A DNA stretch of 64,000 bases from Pontederia crassipes (Eukaryota > Streptophyta > Magnoliopsida > Commelinales > Pontederiaceae): NCBI GenBank assembly GCA_030549335.1, contig CM060187.1, forward strand, positions 2,852,001 to 2,916,000, in the 5' to 3' direction. Numbering within the stretch: position 1 is the first letter of the stretch; each line of letters begins with the position of its first letter. The position numbers were made by a program, and so were the translations under genes. Positions 1-12,300 of this stretch are shown piece by piece. The notes under the pieces are model-generated. The model ran no database searches, had not been told where the DNA came from, and saw only the letters and a list, made by a program, of their open reading frames with translations.

Positions 1-1442
1 ATTTTTTTGGATGGTTTTTCGGGACCCAATTTTTATATAATTATATTTTAAAAATAGAATAAATTAACATTAATATAAAAATATTTAATTTATATTAAAT
101 ATAAAATATACTACTAAAATTTTAAAGTTATTGAATTAAAGTTTGATAATGTAATTAAAAAGTATAAAATTTTATTAAAAATATTCTATCTATAATAAAA
201 GAATTGATAATATATGTATTAATTATATAAATAAAAAAATCATAAATAAAAAATGGGCTCCACGGCTCCTACGGTTTTTTTGGGTGGGACCCTAATTTTA
301 GCGGGTGGATCTTAATTTATTAAAAACCACCCTAAATTATATTCGGGCTCCTAATTTTTTTATTCATTTTTTATGTTGAATAAATTTTTCAGGTTGGTCG
401 GGTTTTACTTACACCCCTAATATTTTAACACGCTGGAAACTTTTGTTTTTAAATGATTAAGAATTATTTTTTATTTTCTAAGATGATCCAGAAAGCACCA
501 ATAATATGTTTTAAATAAGAAAAATCCAACTCACTCTCACCCCTATCTATCTTTTTTTTTCCAGGTAAATTACATAAAAAAAACCTCAACTTTCGATTTA
601 TTCTCAAATCTAGTCTGAACTTTTATCTTTTGCATAAAAAGTCACGAACTTTGACTTTGTTCTCAAATCTACCCTAAACTTATATTTTTGTATAAAAAAT
701 CATGAACTTTAATTTAAGTCTCAAATCTAACCTATAGTTTTATTTTTTAAAATTAGTTATAAATGTAGCCTATTATTGTATTATTATTAAAAATAATAAT
801 TCAGTGACCATTACATAGACAAGTCATAAAAAAATAAAAGATCAAAGATTAAAATATTTTTAACAACTTTAATAGTAAGTTATCCAAAGAGACATTCTTT
901 TAACATATAATCACATTTTCAAAAGACATCATTTGACAAAGTGTAGATCACATAAAATCCAAAGAGGCATTATTTAAATTATCTTTTTCTTCCTCTAGGA
1001 TTCAAGTAATGATCCTCAACAGTTACAAAAAAAATAATATTGATGTTATTTCACCTATAACTTTAAAGTTTAAACACATGGGGGAAAAAATGCTAGAATG
1101 TGGGGCTTTGTTCCTAGTGGTGCTAGATTCATGGATTGATAAAATTAACCCTATGCAACTTTTTAGACATTTGTGAGCACTAGCAAAAAACTGACGCCAA
1201 CAAAGGCAACACGCTCGGCGGCATCTCCTTTTTCCTCCCCCTTGCTTTGGGTCATGTCTTTGCAATAAAACAATAAAAAAAAGTGCCAACATTGGATGAC
1301 ATCAAGGAACTCTAATCATTCCATTTTGAGTTGTAGTTTTGCATTGATTTAAGGAAAAGTAAATTGGAACAAAAATAAAGCTGATTGCAGGTGGACTAAT
1401 AAAGTAGTCCTTTATTTATAACTTTATCTTTCTTTTTTTACT
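1..1442. other. AT-rich intergenic spacer
   Basis: No gene can be supported here. The stretch is strongly AT-rich. Positions about 245-420 hold short GC-richer phrases (gggctcc, gggtgggaccc) repeated a few times, which suggests an eroded repeat. A three-unit tandem repeat (573-750) is listed separately. The small open frames are AT-driven and show no family resemblance. Confidence 0.6.
573..750. repeat. Tandem repeat, about 60 bp x 3
   Basis: Three successive units start near 573, 633 and 691. Each opens with ataaaaa, passes through a form of gaacttt and ctcaaatct, and ends in a T-rich run. Units are diverged (roughly 70-80% alike by eye). Such arrays occur inside old plant DNA transposons, but no element ends are visible. 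Confidence 0.65.
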
Positions 1443-2114
1443 AGGCTCTGTTTAAAAGCGGATAACGGTTAAGTGAATAGCGATTTGATAGTGATTAACA
1501 GTTTAACCAATAGATAACGGATAGTGAATGATGATTAGCGGTTAGAGGTTCTAACAAATGAGTGTTTGGTGTAGAATTAACTGATGAATAAAAAATAACA
1601 TAATTGAGCATATGATAAATTATTCAATTCAAACACTATACAAATTCTATTACAATGTAATAAATAAATTATTTATATCTCAATTAAATAAAATAAAAAC
1701 TCATAATTTTTTTAAAAAATATATAGAAATTTATATTGACAATAAATTATATATAGTGCACTCATGATATAAAAATATTATTTATTAAATTATTTTTATT
1801 CATTATTCATATATAAATATTTTGTAATTAATTAAGCATGAATATAAAAAAATATAGTTAAATAGTGATAAAATAAAAATGAGAAAATAATAAAATAAGT
1901 TGAAAAATAATAATACATTTGAATAAGGATAAAATTGGAAAAATTTATGAACCGCTAACATCTAATCGTTAAATGCTAGTAGAAGTAATTTTTTTATATT
2001 TTCATATGAAATGTTAAACGCTATTTATTTTTGTCATTTATCAAATAAAAGAGTTAGCGATTGAACAATTAAATACTAGTTGAAATGTTAATTTTGGTAT
2101 TGCCAAACAGAGCT
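1443..2114. mobile_element. MITE candidate (Tourist/Harbinger-like ends)
   Basis: The left end reads ggctctgttt (from 1444) and the right end reads aaacagagct (2105-2114), an inverted match with one mismatch. The flanks are cta on the left and tta on the right, an imperfect version of the TWA duplication of PIF/Harbinger elements. The 670-bp interior is AT-rich and non-coding, with inverted phrases such as gattagcggtta near the left and accgctaacatctaat near the right. The class is inferred from ends and size only. Confidence 0.5.
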
Positions 2115-3775
2115 TTAATCTCATGCATCTCTCCTTGTAGTGGAGAATGGAAAAAAAATAATGAAATGGTGGTAAACTTTCACAATTTCTAGTTCGAGTT
2201 CGGATTCAGAGTTATTAATTTATCTCTTTCAATCCGAAATTTAACTCCAACCAAACTAGACCGGTGGTGTTTGGATCTAGAATAAAAGGATGGATGTGAA
2301 TTTATTAAGGAGAATAAAGGTAAACACTTTTAAATTTTGATGCAATAATGACTAATGGATTACTAAACTCAATCAGCTTTTTGGAAATTGTGTTAATATA
2401 GACAAATTATTCTCCCAATGGACATTGAATAAGTATTGCTTCAATTATTATAGAAAATCTAGCTCAGTTTCTTATTGTATTCTGCTTCATTAATTCCCCA
2501 TTGACCTAAACATCAAAGAAATAATGTGGTTTCATATTCTAGAATTATTTCAAAGAACAGCAAATCTTATGAATAAAATTTAGAATCTTCTTATTTTTTA
2601 ATGTCACTTTTTTACATCATTTATAATTATATTAGTATTTTATATAATCAAAATTAAAAGATAAGGTTGTCTTAAAACAAATGATATTACAACTTTTAAG
2701 GGTCACAATAAAAAGATCCAAAAAATTTTACTATACCTTCTTTCTTAATTGTTAGTATGGTTTAAGGAATCCAAAGCCACTACAAAAGGACTTTGTTGTG
2801 CGTAGCGGACAGCCGAGAAAGTTCAAGCTTTTTGGAACAATCCCCCACTTCTATTAGTTTACAGAGGCAAAACAGTGCGATAAAAAAAAGCTCTTTTTCT
2901 CTCTCCTCTTTGAGAGGGCACACTCTCTCTCTCTCTCCAAGGAAGATGAGTGGGACTTCACACGTGATTGGCATCATAAAGAATGCGTCCTAATGTATCC
3001 AAAGGCAAATCCCATTTCAACGATGCAGTGATTCGATTGACATACCTTTCTCTCTCCTTTAAGGGGTCGCACGTTGGCCAACTCGGTCCATCAGTCAGGC
3101 TCGCCATTCCCAACTTTCTCTTCGCTATATATGTGGAGTTCCTGTTTGTTGCTTAAAGCATGGCTAAGTTGAGAAGGAAAAGAAATGGCTATATGCAACG
3201 AAGATATTTGTAACATGAGTGGTATCTAGTCATATGTTTTGATGGCACGTAGCTTGCGCCGATGGAAACCCTACTGGTGCTGGACCCTGTGTTGTCCTCA
3301 TGACATCCCTCACATCCGTCCACAACTTGGTCATTTTTTCATGCCGATGGCGTGTCCTCTTCTTCGTTTCACGAGGGCCATACTTTGTTATATGCTGCAA
3401 GGGCATGTCGTCAACTCTTGCTAGCTACATGTATGCTTGGCCAATGGACATGTATATAGTATATGTGTGTGTACATATATAGGTATATATATTTGCTTGT
3501 ATGTATGTAAGCAAAGACTATTTCTGCCGAGTGCATTTAATGCATGGAAACTAAAACTCTAATGGAGACAGAATGCGTGGAAAGGTGGCGTTGGAATTTT
3601 GAATAAAGAAGTTGGAGGGGAAGAAGAAGAAGACGAGGATGATGGCAGTCCAAAGGTTCCATAAAGGTGTTGTTTGTGGTGGGAGTTGGAGAGATGCAGT
3701 CCATTGATGGCTTTTGAGGCAGGGAAAAATGCTATATATCATTAAACATGTGGACCTTTTAGATGTGTGGATTTG

Positions 3776-3778
<3 letters not shown>
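2115..3778. other. Intergenic, partly low-copy looking
   Basis: No gene is supportable. From about 2780 to 3740 the sequence is less AT-rich and less repeat-like, with CT-rich tracts near 2890-2940 and a TATA-like gctatatatg near 3124. That could mark an unrecognised short transcript, but no open frame is long or family-like. The frames of 60-66 residues here are not convincing. Confidence 0.45.

Positions 3779-3846
<68 letters not shown>
3779..3846. repeat. GA microsatellite
   Basis: An uninterrupted run of about 34 GA dinucleotides. Similar long GA runs recur at 14.65 kb and 18.56 kb in this window. Confidence 0.97.
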
Positions 3847-3848
<2 letters not shown>

Positions 3849-4015
3849 CAAGTTAACTTCAGCATCCTTCAAAGGCATATAACAACTACAACCACTTTGT
3901 AAAAGGTGAAAGGTGTGCTGGATGCGTGCATATGCGCCAAGTATTAACCTTAAGTTCTATTATATTTTATAATATCATCGTAATTCTTTCTTTGAATATA
4001 TATATATATATATGA

Positions 4016-4470
4016 TGTAGTGATATAAAAATTATGCACCGCAAAAAAATTTAAAGCGATGCAAAATTTTATTAGATGAAATAAATAAAAAAGAATTACA
4101 AATAGTTACTTTTTGTTTAGACCCTTAAGAAATTTATATAAGCACTCGTTTTTATAGACGATAAGAATTACACTAACTTAATTCATACTATTTCGTAATA
4201 AGAAAATAAAATAATTTCGAATCACGTACGTAATATCTTATAAAGTTTTTGCCTAAAGGGCTCCACCCCACTACACCCCCACAGGGATCCTGTATCCCCC
4301 TAGACCCCACCCCACAAGCTCGTTAACCGAACAACGAAACTCACATAGTGCAAGGGCACCTTTTTCTTTGGAGTATCTTGAGTTCAGACAAGTTCCCAAT
4401 TAGAATAGGATTCGAGGTATTATTAACACGTAGAGACGTATTAACCAAATTATTAGTATACAATAACCGG
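4016..4470 (-). repeat. Solo-type LTR relic of a Ty1/copia family
   Basis: Read on the minus strand this segment has the order seen in two other copies in the window: a start containing gttaataata, then a region with tataaa, then aataaaattttgcatcgc, then a terminal ggtgcataattt. The same order occurs at 7,594-7,940 (+) and about 36,991-37,345 (-). The aataaa-containing phrase is typical of the R region of plant copia LTRs. A C-rich insertion (4,256-4,320) sets this copy apart. No adjoining coding region is visible, hence a solo LTR or fragment. The outer limits are approximate. Confidence 0.6.
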
Positions 4471-4846
4471 GAATTATGAAAGGGCATACAGAACAAAAGT
4501 CTACGATTCGTTAAATTGAGTTGTCACAACAATTTCATCACAGCCAAATTCCTTGGAATCATTTCTTATACATTGGTGAAAGAACCTTTAAAGTTTTCCC
4601 TACTCCATCTGCTTTTTGATGGAGCTAGCGTGTGCATCATCTTAAAGCAATTACCTCAACTGGTTAACGAAAAGGTCATCTCCATGAATTAATTATGAAG
4701 TACTCAGTACTCAGTACATAGATGGGTGTCATTAACAGATCATAAAGACCTCAAAGTTTTTCCATGCATATCATAAAGAGTTCAGTAGTTTACTGATGGT
4801 CGACCTGTGTAATTCTAATTTTATTGTAGTATAACATCTGATACGT

Positions 4847-5080
4847 GATAAACTCCGCCTATATTTTATAGCCGGTAACTCCGCCTATATTTTATAGCCG
4901 ATCCCAAGCCCGGATAAAGGAGGAGGGTTGTGTTAGGCCCCGACAGCCAACATAAAATCATGTCGAATCTTATGAACATGGATCAACGAATATGTTTGGT
5001 TACTAATAGAGCGGAATGACGTCGTATGATCCATGTAGCCGACCCCACCTAGTGGGATAAGGCTTTGTTGTTGTTGTTGT
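4847..5080 (+). mobile_element. Short RTE-derived retroposon with TSD
   Basis: This 234-bp element ends in (TTG)n and is flanked by an exact 16-bp duplication, ataacatctgatacgt, at 4831-4846 and 5081-5096. Its last ~100 bp match the 3' end of the RTE-type LINE at 13,913-14,366, including the end of the reverse-transcriptase reading frame. Its 5' portion (aactccgcctat..., cccaagcccg, gttaggccccgac) is shared with the element at 20,243-20,415. The 5' head is tandemly duplicated (4851-4876 and 4877-4900). A SINE-like element using an RTE 3' tail, or a uniformly truncated RTE, would explain it. It most resembles the plant Au SINE/RTE tail type. Confidence 0.85.
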
Positions 5081-5096
5081 ATAACATCTGATACGT

Positions 5097-6693
5097 ATCT
5101 GAAGAAATAAAAAGAACATATAACAAGGGATCGAGAGGGGAACACACAAGACAGACAACAAGGCCAGCAGTCGGCAAGATTCTGATCTCTGGGTTGATCC
5201 TTGTGCCATGCACAGTGACATCTAACTGTACCCCAATATTATATATGTAGACATGATATATTCCATCCTAAAAGGGAGCAAGGAGGTCCTTTTTCCCGTT
5301 CAACCGTGAAAAAAAGGAGGGACATCAAAAGCTGAGAAAGGTGGCAGGGTACGTCTGGGATACACATATCTTAGCAGCAAGAGTCAAGAGATAGAGCAGC
5401 AACAGCAGTAGTAGACTTTGTTATAGTTGCAGTCATAAAGAACAAAAGGGGCACTGGCACAGATCAAAACACCATCCCAACTGTTCCCTCTCTCTCCTCA
5501 GCTCCTCGTGTAAGTTCCTCGCTCGTTCGCAGGCTTTTTGCCTAAAACTGCATGCACTGCCTGCTCGAGAGACGCGTAAAAGCCGACGGCCAACACGGCC
5601 GGGGCACGCGCGCCCGCCCGCCCGCCCGCCCGCGCGTCCGTCGAGCGGCGAGTGGTGGAGAATAATGATGATGGACTTCCTTGTTCTTGCCGGCTTTTAA
5701 GACCTTTAAAAGGAGCGAGCAATTAGTACCCGGAACGGCCCTCAAATAAATTAAATTGCTGCATTAATATATATATATATATATATATATTGTAAGATCG
5801 AGCCCTATTATATTGATCAAAATTAATAAAAGAAAAAATAAGTTAAAGAGATTGTTATAATATTATCCATGTATAATGTCTTTTATAATAAAGACTTAAT
5901 ATAATATAATATAATATAATAAAGTATGATAAATAATTGAAATTAAATAACATAATAAATTTAGTCATCAACTCAATAGTAGTTAAAAAAATCTTAAGAA
6001 GTAATTATAAATAAAAATAAATATTTGAAATCCACAATAAAGCATAAATTTCAACCATATACATATATAATACGTTTAAAAATTATTTTTTATATTAATT
6101 TTTTTTTACTTTATAAGTTGACCGGCCAATCGGGTCACTAAAATTCGTCGGATGTTGGACCCGAGTTTTGACCATGGGCTAAGACCCAAGGTGAGATTTT
6201 AAGTGACAATGTTCCGATCAATCCGACCGGACTGCTAGGACAATGTTTCGATCAATCCGACCGGTTGACCCGGATCACATTTTAAAACATTGATATATAT
6301 ATATATATATAATATTTAAAAAATTAATTAATTAATCTTGTTTGCTTGCTTTCTTCTTGTATGAACCATTGACATTATTTGTTTTTTATTAATCTATAAT
6401 ATTACGTACACTAATTAATTCAATGATATGCTTGCTTACCTTCACACCTTTGTTAATTCATGCCCTAGTTAATTCGGACGTTGGCCAAGTTGCCTCTCGC
6501 GTGCGCCCCCCAAGCACAGGAAATTGTGGTCAAGTTGTGCAACTCAATTAAATTTAGTGCTCCCCAATAAAATTTGATTCTGTTGCCTATACCATCATCA
6601 TCCCATGAGCACTAACTGAGTTCAAAGTAGATCATAGTATCATACACAAACGCAAAAAAAAAAAAAAAAAAAAAAATCATCCTCTTTAAGGAA
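5097..6693. other. Intergenic with GC-rich island
   Basis: No gene can be defended. Positions 5,480-5,740 are unusually GC-rich for the flank and contain a short (GCCC)n run at about 5,609-5,633. The rest is AT-rich, with AT microsatellites at about 5,768-5,790 and 6,293-6,311. Positions 6,118-6,285 hold a repeat fragment with a direct duplication of about 24 bp (6,208 and 6,240) containing gatcaatccgaccgg. Confidence 0.5.
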
Positions 6694-6696
6694 TAA

Positions 6697-7169
6697 GGCT
6701 GTTTGATACGATTACCGATTATTTTATTTAAAAGTTTTAGGATTCACGTTACTTCGTCAGATTGAGGTGACTAAGATTATCTGCTATATGATATGCATTT
6801 TGATAAAAATATTTATTTAATCAATTTTTTAAATTTTAAATATTTTATTAATAAATAAATGTAATTCAACATCGTCTATTTTATTATTTAAAATATTTTA
6901 TAAATAACTCATAGTTTTACCTAATTTTATTTTATTTATATGATTATTTTTTTATTTTTTTGCTTTGATTATTTATAATACTATGTAATGAAAATCTAAA
7001 ATAACTTCTAGGAGCATTACAATAAATTGTTCTCTAAATATTTTAATAATTATTTATATTACAAATACTTGTCAAACACTATAACGTAATATTACCAATA
7101 ATTATAATCTATTTTAAGTGATGCTCTAAATTATCGATTTATTAAATCGATAATGCGCCAAACTATCCC
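6697..7169. mobile_element. Tourist-like MITE candidate (TAA TSD)
   Basis: The left end ggctgtttgatacga and the right end gcgccaaactatccc are imperfect inverted matches. Both are bordered by TAA (6694-6696 and 7170-7172), the duplication expected for PIF/Harbinger-derived Tourist elements. The 473-bp interior is AT-rich and non-coding. Confidence 0.5.
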
Positions 7170-7593
7170 TAATATTTTAATCTAATAATCCCTCCTTACA
7201 TTTATATTTCTAAAATACCACTACAAATACAAATTGATAACTTTATCATGTGAAATAATGAGAAGACTTGTCCTCCTAATCTGTTTAAAGAGGATATATC
7301 ATTACTCAGCACAAAATTAGTCTCCATTAGGGCCAACAGGAAAGGAAACCCCCAATTTGATGGCAGAAACTGTTGCATCCGTACCAGTACATGGATAATG
7401 TACATGTAATCATTCAAACCCTAAATGATAGTCAGATTATGTATCTTAGTTGGATATTAGTAATCTCAAATTCAATTTTTAAGCTTATTATTTTGTTCAA
7501 AATTTATTCGTATTGCTCTAGCTCCAATATCGAATTAATCAGATTTAATGATTTTAAACATCAGTGAATCTTCGTCAAAAAAACTGAGTGGAT

Positions 7594-7940
7594 TGTTAAT
7601 AATGTCTTGAATCATACTTCAATTGGAAATCCATCTAAATCAAAACTCTGAAATAAAAAGAAATTTGTCTAACATATTATGTATATTTCAATTGTTAAGG
7701 AATTGATTTATTTTTTTATCACAAGATAGATATCTTATTTTTATGATTAATATAGAGTTTTAATTGATCTGTAATTTCTATCATCTGTTAAAGAGAGTGC
7801 GTATATAAACTCTTTAGGATGTCCAAAGAGAAGTAATATGATTTTGTAATCTTTTTCTGTTTTTTCTATATAATAAAATTTTGTATCGCCTTAAATTTTT
7901 TAAATTTTTTCACGGTATATAATTTCTCTCGTGTAAAAAT
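7594..7940 (+). repeat. Solo-type LTR of the same Ty1/copia family, plus strand
   Basis: It starts tgttaataatgtc, continues to tatataaactcttta, then aataaaattttgtatcgcc, and closes with a cacggtatataattt phrase. Order and wording match the minus-strand copies at 4,016-4,470 and 36,991-37,345. No pol sequence adjoins it. It lies about 1.4 kb upstream of the SMAX1-type start codon. Exact ends are approximate because no target duplication was found. Confidence 0.65.
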
Positions 7941-8039
7941 AATAATAGGATGCAACTAGAATGGAACAAGAGTGAGAGCATAAAAAATTGTATAATTACA
8001 AGGGTTGATGTAATGTATGATTTAAGATAATGGCAATAT

Positions 8040-8740
8040 TATGTAAGCAAGTGGGGTGGGGAGGGAGGAAGCTTGTGAAAAGGCAGAATCCGTGCGCTGG
8101 TGGTGCCTCTTCTTGTTTTTACAGGCAGTGGTTGCGTAAGGAAAAGCAGACATTTGGAGAAAAAAAAAAGAATGAGAGAGAATTGCAAATGTGAGGAGTG
8201 AGAAAGATGGAGATGAAAAGAAAAAAAAAATTAAGAAAAAGGTGCAGTCAAGCGTGGGTCAGCACTCTTCCCTATCTCTCTCTCCCCGTTTTGATAAGAT
8301 TGAGAAATTAAAGGATGGAAAGCTAAGAAAGATTTGCCAAGAAAAATAAAATAGAATACTTGTCTTGCACAAGAAGTGGAGTGAGAGAAAAGAGGGAAAG
8401 AAGAACTTGATAATAATGATGTCCAGGGGGATCAAAAAGCAGGAGAGAGAGAGGGAGAGGAAATGACCATGTCCAACTAACTAAAATAAATAAAAAAAAA
8501 ACACATCATAAAAGGACAATTTATGAAAGTAGAGCTCAAGCGGCTTATACTAATGAGAAGGCGAAAAGGTGGTTAGAGAAAGTGGAAGCCTTTTTTTTTT
8601 TACTTTGGCGAGATGAGAGAGAGAGGGGGGAAAGAGGAAGGAAAAAGAAATAAAATATGTATAAAAGAACAGAAGAAGTTGTGGGAAAAAGGGGAAAAAA
8701 TAAAAAGGGGATGAAGGTGGGTGGCTTTTGTTTGTTCCTC
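8040..8740 (+). promoter_or_regulatory. Purine-rich upstream region with TATA-like box
   Basis: For about 600 bp the plus strand is overwhelmingly A and G, with many GAGAGA runs (for example near 8,172, 8,391, 8,448 and 8,615). GAGA runs are bound by plant BPC/GAGA-binding proteins in known systems; binding here is inference. A TATA-like tataaaag at 8,660-8,667 is a possible core promoter, but transcript data would be needed to prefer it over the ttataaag at about 9,047. Confidence 0.4.
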
Positions 8741-8817
8741 TCAAAAGCCGACCCTTTCTAACATCTAATTAGTCTTCTCCTTCACTCACAATTTGGAACA
8801 CAAATCTCAGTTCCTGT

Positions 8818-9374
8818 TCTTTCTCTCTCTCTCTCCTCTCCCCACTCTCAAGAACACCACAAAAAAAAAAATTTACAAGAGCTACACAAGAAGATTCTAT
8901 TCTTCTCATAGCTTCCGTACCATTAACAGGGGGGAGAAAAGATCCTAAATTTTGCCTTCATCTGCACCTTCTTCTACCTCTGTTCCGTGACCAAAAAAGT
9001 TCACAGCAACCCTTTAATCCTTGGGCTGCTTATTCGCCATTAGGCTTTATAAAGCCTTGTACTTTTCCAATTTATTGATTTGTTGGGCAAGAGAACAAAA
9101 CAGGCACAAAGTAGAGACCTTTTAATTCTCTAGTCTTCCTTCTTCTGTGGACCTCTTCTTTAACCTTCCATTCTTCTTCTTCTTCGTGCTGATCCATTTT
9201 TTTCCTCCAATTCATATTAAAAACGACAGAGAATTCGCTTTCTTGGGGTGTTGTTCGTGTTCTGATGTTTGTGACGGGAGAAAGATGAGATTTTGATGGT
9301 GCAGTGGAGTTCTCCAATGAGTTTTGGATCCTAAAGGTGCGATTCTCATTGGTTCGAGCGAAGGGAAGAGAAGG
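8818..9374 (+). promoter_or_regulatory. Probable 5' leader of the SMAX1-type gene
   Basis: The stretch has the make-up of a plant 5' UTR: a CT microsatellite at 8,819-8,848, then A-rich cacaaaaaaaaaaatttac, then mixed CT-rich text up to the ATG at 9,375. The transcription start is not determined. Three short uORFs at its 3' end are listed separately. Confidence 0.5.
9265..9334 (+). promoter_or_regulatory. Chain of three overlapping uORFs
   Basis: uORF1 spans 9265-9288 (7 codons plus stop), uORF2 9285-9296 (3 codons plus stop) and uORF3 9296-9334 (12 codons plus stop). Each stop overlaps the next start (ATGA, then TGATG), so all three frames are used in turn. The last stop lies 40 nt before the main ATG at 9375. 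uORFs commonly lower translation of plant regulatory genes. That they do so here is inference, and it requires the transcript to start upstream of 9,265. Confidence 0.6.
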
Positions 9375-12300
9375 ATGAGGGCGGGGCTGAGCACAATCCA
9401 GCAGACGCTGACGCCGGAGGCGGCGAGCGTCCTGACGCACTCCATCGCGGAGGCGGCTCGGAGGAATCATGGCCAGACGACGCCCCTCCACGTCGCCGCC
9501 ACGCTACTGGCCGCGCCCACCGGAGTCCTCCGCCAGGCCTGCGTACGCTCCCACCCCAACTCGTCCCACCCGCTCCAGTGCCGCGCCCTCGAGTTGTGCT
9601 TCTCCGTGGCCCTCGATCGCCTGCCGTCTACCAACCCAGCACCGCCTTCGGCGCCCGCCGTCGCCGAGCCGCCGATCTCCAACGCGCTCATGGCCGCCCT
9701 CAAGCGCGCCCAGGCACACCAGCGCCGTGGGTGCCCGGAGCAGCAGCAGCAGCCTCTCCTCGCCGTCAAGGTGGAGCTGGAGCAACTGTTGATCTCTATC
9801 CTTGATGACCCATCCGTTAGCCGCGTCATGCGCGAGGCGAGCTTTTCCTCCACTGCCGTCAAGGCCGCCGTTGAGCAATCCATCTCCTCATCCGCCAATT
9901 CCTCCTCCTCGGCCGTTGCGACGACTGGTTCTTCGCCGTCGCCGTCCCCTGTTTCCACATCGCCCGCGTCACCTTCCCCAGCGGGGACTCTCGGCCTCAA
10001 TTTAGGACTGCACGGCGCCCCAGTTGCCTGTCGGAACACCTACATGTATCCCCGGCCCCATCAGAACCAGTTCAATGGCTCCAACCCCCCGGCGGCTGCC
10101 GTGGGAGTTAGCCCGGAGCAACCTAGGACCGACGACGTGAAGAAGGTACTCGACATATTATTACGATCCAAGAAACGGAACCCTGTCCTCGTCGGAGACT
10201 CGGATCCGGACGCCATCATGAGAGAGGTACTGCACAAGATCGAATCCGACAACGCCCCGCCGCCTCTCCGGAACGCCAAAGTCATCTCCTGCGACAAGGA
10301 TCTGTCAACGGCTGCGGCCGGCGATCGGTCTCAGATTCCTGGAAAGATTCGAGAATTGAGCAGTATCATTGAGTCGAGCATCGGCGCTGACCGGGGCGTT
10401 GTCCTTCATTTGGGCGACCTGAAATGGCTCGTGGAGAGTCCCGGTGGGCCGCCCCAGTCACAACAGCAACCGATGTTTTCTGAGTCCGGCCGCTCAGCGG
10501 TCGCGGAGATGGCGAAGCTCGTAAAGACCTTCGAGGACCGCTGCAAGCTGTGGCTGGTCGCGACGGCGTCGTGTGCAACGTACCTCCGCTGCCAGGTCTA
10601 CCACCAAACGATGGAGAACGATTGGGATCTCCAGGCGGTACCCATCGCTCCCAGGTCGTCACTGCCCCATACGCTTCCGAGGTGAGTTTTTACTATTAAT
10701 TCTCTATAAGCTTGTTAAGATTTCTGTTCTTGTTTTTTGCTCCACAAAAATAAAAATGAAAAGACTGTTCTTTTTAGCTTCTACATTTCTGCATATGCAA
10801 TTAGTGTCTGCTGCGTTTCTGTTCTTAATAGCACTCTTAATTCGATAAGGAACTTGCTCTTTTTGGGATTTGTATGGTAGCTTTTAGATGTGTCAGATTG
10901 TTCACTGTTCATCTTGTTTTGTTTGCTGCATTATAATGGAAAATTTACTCTTCTGTTCATTTCTATATGTTCTGAGCCAAGAAGCTTGAGAACTGTGGTG
11001 CCTTTATCCATTCAGTCAGTCTATTCTGCAGTTCCTGTTACATATATGTGTATATATATATATATATTCTGATTGCTGTGAACGTTTGAACCATTTTCTT
11101 TGGTTCTGATTGTAGGGTTGCTGCTGGTAATGGTATCCTCAGTAGTTCTGTTGGGACGTTGGCACCACTGAAAGGCTTTCCGAGCCTTGGGACGACGGCA
11201 ATACCCCAAGCACCAAGGCAGGAGAGCGCTGGTCTCTTGCAAACGACGAGCCTCTGCCCAGTTTGCATCGAAAACTACGAGCGAGAATCAGTCAAGCTGG
11301 TTGCTGAGTTCCAGAAATCTTCTTCGAAGCTAGAATCTGAAAAATCTTTGCCTCAATGGCTTCAGCTTGCCAAGAACAATGGAAATGATGAGAAATCATC
11401 AACTGGTCCTCTTAAGGTTTTGATACTTTCCCATTTCTTTTCAAATCTGGCATGTGATATTGGGCCTAATATGATTATTTTTCTAATACTTAAATTCTGC
11501 AATTTGAACCATGTAGTCTAAAGAGCAAGATGAAATGTTGAAGCATAGCAAGGAAGAGCTGCTGAAGAGATGGAATGAGATATGCATCCGCCTTCACCCG
11601 AACTTCCACCGCCCGGTTCTTGGCTCTGAGAAGCCTCTGCTTCCAGCTTTGTCCAAGCCTTTAAGCACATGCAACCCTCGCCTGGCACTGGAACCAAAGC
11701 TGTCTCTTTCCAATAGCTACTCACCATTTCAAACAAAATCCAATCAGGAGAGAGTTATGCTAAAGTCATCTTGTGAACAACAGACTAGCCCTCTGGCCAG
11801 TCCTGTGAGGACTGATCTGGTTCTTGGCAATAAGATCACCTCAGATTCATCTCCTGAGAAAACCCTTAGCGAGCGTGTAAAGGACTTGGTTGGATGTATG
11901 CAGGATGAGTTCTCTGGCATGCAAAGGGCTAAAATTGCAGGAATTTCAGATATTGATTCATACAAGAGGCTGTTGAAGGGTCTGAAAGAGAAGGTCGGAT
12001 GGCAGGAGGATGCTGCATCTAAAGTAGCTGCAACAGTGCTGCAGCGCAAGTCCGGGAACGTCAAGCGGCATAATGGTGTTACTAAAAGTGATACTTGGTT
12101 TCTCTTCCTTGGCCCCGATAGGGTCGGCAAGAGGAAGATGGTGAATGCTCTGTCAGATCTGGTATCTGGATCTGGCCCTACTATTATTAGCTTTGGTGAT
12201 GCACATCCTGCTGGTCCCAATGCAGGGGAGTCAAATAGGAATCTCCGTGGAAAAACTGCTATGGATCAGGTTGTACAGGCGATCCGTCAGAATCCATTGT

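Noticed and set aside
2880..2945. miR156-like precursor suggested by CT/GA-rich text
   Set aside because: No mature miRNA sequence and no convincing stem; only CT microsatellite similarity.
9324..9374. In-frame N-terminal extension of the SMAX1-type protein
   Set aside because: The upstream frame has no ATG (it would begin at TTG), and the ATG at 9,375 gives the family's conserved N-terminus.
9467..10039. 190-codon minus-strand frame over exon 1 of the SMAX1-type gene
   Set aside because: It is the antisense of a GC-rich exon with codon bias against A/T; its translation has no family features and the sense strand is certain.
10573..10848. 91-codon frame running over the end of exon 1 into intron 1
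   Set aside because: Out of frame with the real exon and crossing a clear GT donor at 10,682.
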